NCBI GenBank assembly: GCA_902478605.1
Contig: CABSLQ010000096.1
Coordinates: 1 to 7,587 of the forward strand
Length of the DNA stretch: 7,587 bases
Source: an uncultured Oscillospiraceae bacterium
GTDB lineage: Bacteria > Bacillota > Clostridia > Oscillospirales > Acutalibacteraceae
Direction of reading: 5' to 3'
This document shows positions 6,664-7,587 of the stretch, one piece after another; within the stretch, counting starts at the first letter, position 1, and each line of letters begins with the position of its first letter. Both the position numbers and the translations under genes were made by a program. A model generated the notes under the pieces. It was not told the DNA's origin. It worked only from the letters and a program-made list of their open reading frames with translations, and did not search any database.

Positions 6664-6852
6664 ATGTCCGGGCAGAAAAGCAGGAAATGGGAATGGCTTT
6701 GGCTGGGGCTGGGGCTGGCGGCGCTGGGGTTCGCGGCGGCCATTATCCTGTATTTTGCTTTTGCCGTCTCTCCGGTCTTTGAACGCACGCCCCTGACTTG
6801 GCCGCCGCGTTTCGCCGGCTGGCGGCACTATCTGCACATCTTTTTGCAGTAA
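6664..6852 (+). CDS. Small single-span membrane protein, unknown function
   Basis: I do not recognise this 62-residue protein. A basic N-terminus (SGQKSRK) precedes one hydrophobic segment at about 11-35, rich in Leu, Gly, Ala and Trp, then a polar, Pro/Trp/Arg-containing tail (about 36-62) ending HIFLQ. The positive-inside rule predicts the N-terminus in the cytoplasm. The start at 6664 is preferred: AGGAAGG (6648-6654) is 9 nt upstream, while the alternative ATG at 6658 is only 3 nt away. It lies 42 nt after the regulator on the same strand and may be co-transcribed. Codon use is GC-rich like the regulator, suggesting a native gene. It could still be a chance open frame, but the ribosome binding site and hydrophobic pattern support it. 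Confidence 0.55.
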   Translation: MSGQKSRKWEWLWLGLGLAALGFAAAIILYFAFAVSPVFERTPLTWPPRFAGWRHYLHIFLQ

Positions 6853-6899
6853 GCGATTTGTCAAGGGTTTTTCCCCCTGAAAAGCACACATTTTGAAAG

Positions 6900-6919
6900 A
6901 GAGGGGCTTAAGCCCCTCT
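6900..6919. repeat. Perfect 20-nt palindrome (AGAGGGGCTT/AAGCCCCTCT)
   Basis: The two halves 6900-6909 and 6910-6919 are perfect reverse complements with no spacer. As RNA the centre must open, giving a short GC stem. No run of T follows on either strand, so it is a weak candidate for the terminator of the small membrane gene ending at 6852. Confidence 0.6.
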
Positions 6920-6940
6920 TGGCCACCATAAAGCACTGAA

Positions 6941-6994
6941 GCTGGTAGCACCGAAGCCGGTCCCTTGACGGCTCCCAGCTTCGGTGCTACCAGC
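6941..6994. repeat. 17-bp perfect inverted repeat with 20-nt spacer
   Basis: GCTGGTAGCACCGAAGC at 6941-6957 is exactly reverse-complemented at 6978-6994. The 34 paired bases without a mismatch are far beyond chance for a 54-nt stretch. The stem would form in RNA of either strand. No poly-T tail follows, so it is not a classical terminator. It begins a run of further hairpins reaching to about 7090. Confidence 0.85.
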
Positions 6995-6995
6995 A

Positions 6996-7093
6996 GGACG
7001 TGGGCCCGCTGGAGCGTCCCCCTCGGAGAGCGCACGGCTGCCGTCAGGCAGTACCTCCGCCCGCTTGCGGGTGGTGAGTAAGTGCGCCCTAGG
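6996..7093 (+). other. Possible branched RNA structure or dispersed repeat tail
   Basis: GGACG (6996-7000) can pair with CGTCC (7015-7019). GCGCAC (7030-7035) pairs with GTGCGC (7082-7087), enclosing two hairpins: CTGCC-GTCA-GGCAG (7038-7051) and a CCCG-CTTG-CGGG hairpin (7060-7071) whose stem can be extended by G-U and C-G pairs. Together with the 17-bp repeat upstream this makes a compact folded region of about 150 nt. It matches no RNA family I recognise, and a dispersed intergenic repeat of gut Clostridia is as likely. Confidence 0.35.
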
Positions 7094-7120
7094 TATAATT
7101 ACTTTCTGGCCAGGGACAAC

Positions 7121-7149
7121 TTGACAGGATTTCCTTTATGTCTTATAAT
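7121..7149 (+). promoter_or_regulatory. Consensus sigma-A promoter
   Basis: TTGACA (7121-7126) and TATAAT (7144-7149) match the sigma-A consensus at all 12 positions with the ideal 17-bp spacer. Transcription would begin near 7156, about 40 nt before the ATG at 7197. It implies strong, probably constitutive transcription unless an operator overlaps it; none is obvious. Confidence 0.85.
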
Positions 7150-7196
7150 TAAGAACAAACAGGGCAACAAATCAGAAGTTGTGGAGGCGGCCATTT

Positions 7197-7412
7197 ATGA
7201 AAAATAAAATTTTCAAATATATTGGATTGGAAGTTCTTTTATTGCTTGCTTTGATGCTATGTGGAACTATTGTTGTAAAAATATTCAATGTTGCGCTGAA
7301 ATTGCAGTTTGAAAGCATAGGGACTACAGGGTTTATCGCAGGATTATGCGCTTGGCTTATATTGTTGATTGGCTGGGGCATAAAAGCAGCTAAAGCAAAA
7401 AGGAACAAGTAA
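7197..7412 (+). CDS. Small two-span membrane protein, AT-rich, unknown function
   Basis: I do not recognise this 71-residue protein. It has two hydrophobic segments, at about 9-28 (LEVLLLLALMLCGTIVV) and about 44-62 (TGFIAGLCAWLILLIGW), and a Lys/Arg-rich C-terminus (KAAKAKRNK). The basic ends suggest both termini are cytoplasmic with a short outer loop. Start is the ATG at 7197, with GGAGG (7183-7187) 9 nt upstream and a consensus promoter at 7121-7149. Base use is clearly AT-rich, unlike the GC-rich genes to its left, which suggests recent acquisition or a different genomic neighbourhood. Its size and topology would suit a small immunity-like or accessory membrane protein, but no partner is visible and no function is assigned. 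Confidence 0.75.
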   Translation: MKNKIFKYIGLEVLLLLALMLCGTIVVKIFNVALKLQFESIGTTGFIAGLCAWLILLIGWGIKAAKAKRNK

Positions 7413-7443
7413 CTTCCCATTTGTCGGGGGGGCCGAATAAGAT

Positions 7444-7475
7444 GGGGCATGGCGCTTCCCGTAGCGCCATGCCCC
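7444..7475 (+). terminator. Strong hairpin after the small membrane gene, possible terminator
   Basis: GGGGCATGGCGCT (7444-7456) pairs perfectly with AGCGCCATGCCCC (7463-7475) around a 6-nt loop. It begins 31 nt after the stop codon at 7412, the right place for a terminator. No T-run follows on the plus strand, so intrinsic termination is uncertain; it could instead be a repeat or a 3'-end stabilising hairpin. Confidence 0.5.
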
Positions 7476-7587
7476 GTTGCATATATGACTCCTTTCCCTC
7501 TGCTGGTTATCACTTTTGCCACAAATGAACCGTCAGCCGATGTAATGTAGTAGGTAGCGTAAACCACCCTTTATACAGTAACTCCCA

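Larger units (their letters stand above)
6853..7120. other. Gene-poor stretch rich in inverted repeats
   Basis: Between the small membrane gene and the promoter at 7121 no coding frame on either strand has a ribosome binding site or a recognisable product. The content is the palindrome at 6900-6919, the 17-bp inverted repeat at 6941-6994 and the short hairpins to 7087. It is GC-rich, unlike the AT-rich gene just to its right. Confidence 0.6.

Noticed and set aside
6643..7035. 130-codon minus-strand open frame through the inverted-repeat region
   Set aside because: It spans the hairpins and is antisense to the small membrane gene and the end of the repeat cluster; no motif or ribosome binding site supports it.
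7172..7567. 131-codon minus-strand open frame at the right end
   Set aside because: It is antisense to the small membrane gene, includes the whole 13-bp hairpin, and no strong ribosome binding site was seen. The first ~45 codons look somewhat protein-like, so a decayed remnant cannot be fully excluded.
7476..7587. Final ~110 bases
   Set aside because: Nothing supportable: no gene with a start site, no clear promoter pair and no further strong repeat was found.
1..7587. CRISPR array, tRNA, rRNA, insertion sequence or phage genes
   Set aside because: No regular spaced repeats, tRNA-like folds, transposase or phage motifs were seen.

Overview
The window comes from a moderately high-GC Firmicute, most likely a gut-type Clostridia member. 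This rests on AAGGAG-type ribosome binding sites, GTG and TTG starts, sigma-A style promoters and the gene content; the species cannot be named from the sequence.

Positions 1-5666 are one minus-strand operon. Read 5'->3' on the minus strand it runs: rhamnulokinase (rhaB-like), acetate/propionate kinase (ackA-like), class II L-fuculose/L-rhamnulose-1-phosphate aldolase (fucA-like), coenzyme-B12-dependent propanediol dehydratase large subunit (pduC), and the medium subunit (pduD), which is cut by the left edge. Gaps between genes are only 13-33 nt and each gene has its own ribosome binding site. The genes form a logical pathway. The deoxyketose is phosphorylated and cleaved to DHAP plus L-lactaldehyde; lactaldehyde is reduced to 1,2-propanediol by an enzyme not seen here. 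The diol is dehydrated to propionaldehyde, and the kinase can recover ATP from propionyl- or acetyl-phosphate. The aldolase C-terminus and the PduD N-terminus carry nearly the same amphipathic helix on low-complexity linkers. This looks like a bacterial-microcompartment encapsulation peptide, so the window is probably the enzymatic part of a deoxysugar/propanediol microcompartment locus. Shell genes, pduE, pduP, pduL and reactivase would be expected beyond the left edge.

Positions 5667-5892 are a divergent control region. It has a good minus-strand promoter for the operon, an overlapping plus-strand promoter, and a tandem 10-bp repeat in front of a plus-strand DeoR-family regulator (5893-6621) that probably controls the operon. 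A 62-residue single-span membrane protein follows the regulator.

Positions 6853-7120 hold no convincing gene but are rich in strong inverted repeats, suggesting a dispersed repeat or a structured RNA. At 7121-7412 an AT-rich gene for a small two-span membrane protein sits behind a consensus sigma-A promoter and a strong ribosome binding site; its composition differs from everything to its left. A 13-bp hairpin follows it, and nothing supportable is seen in the last ~110 bases.
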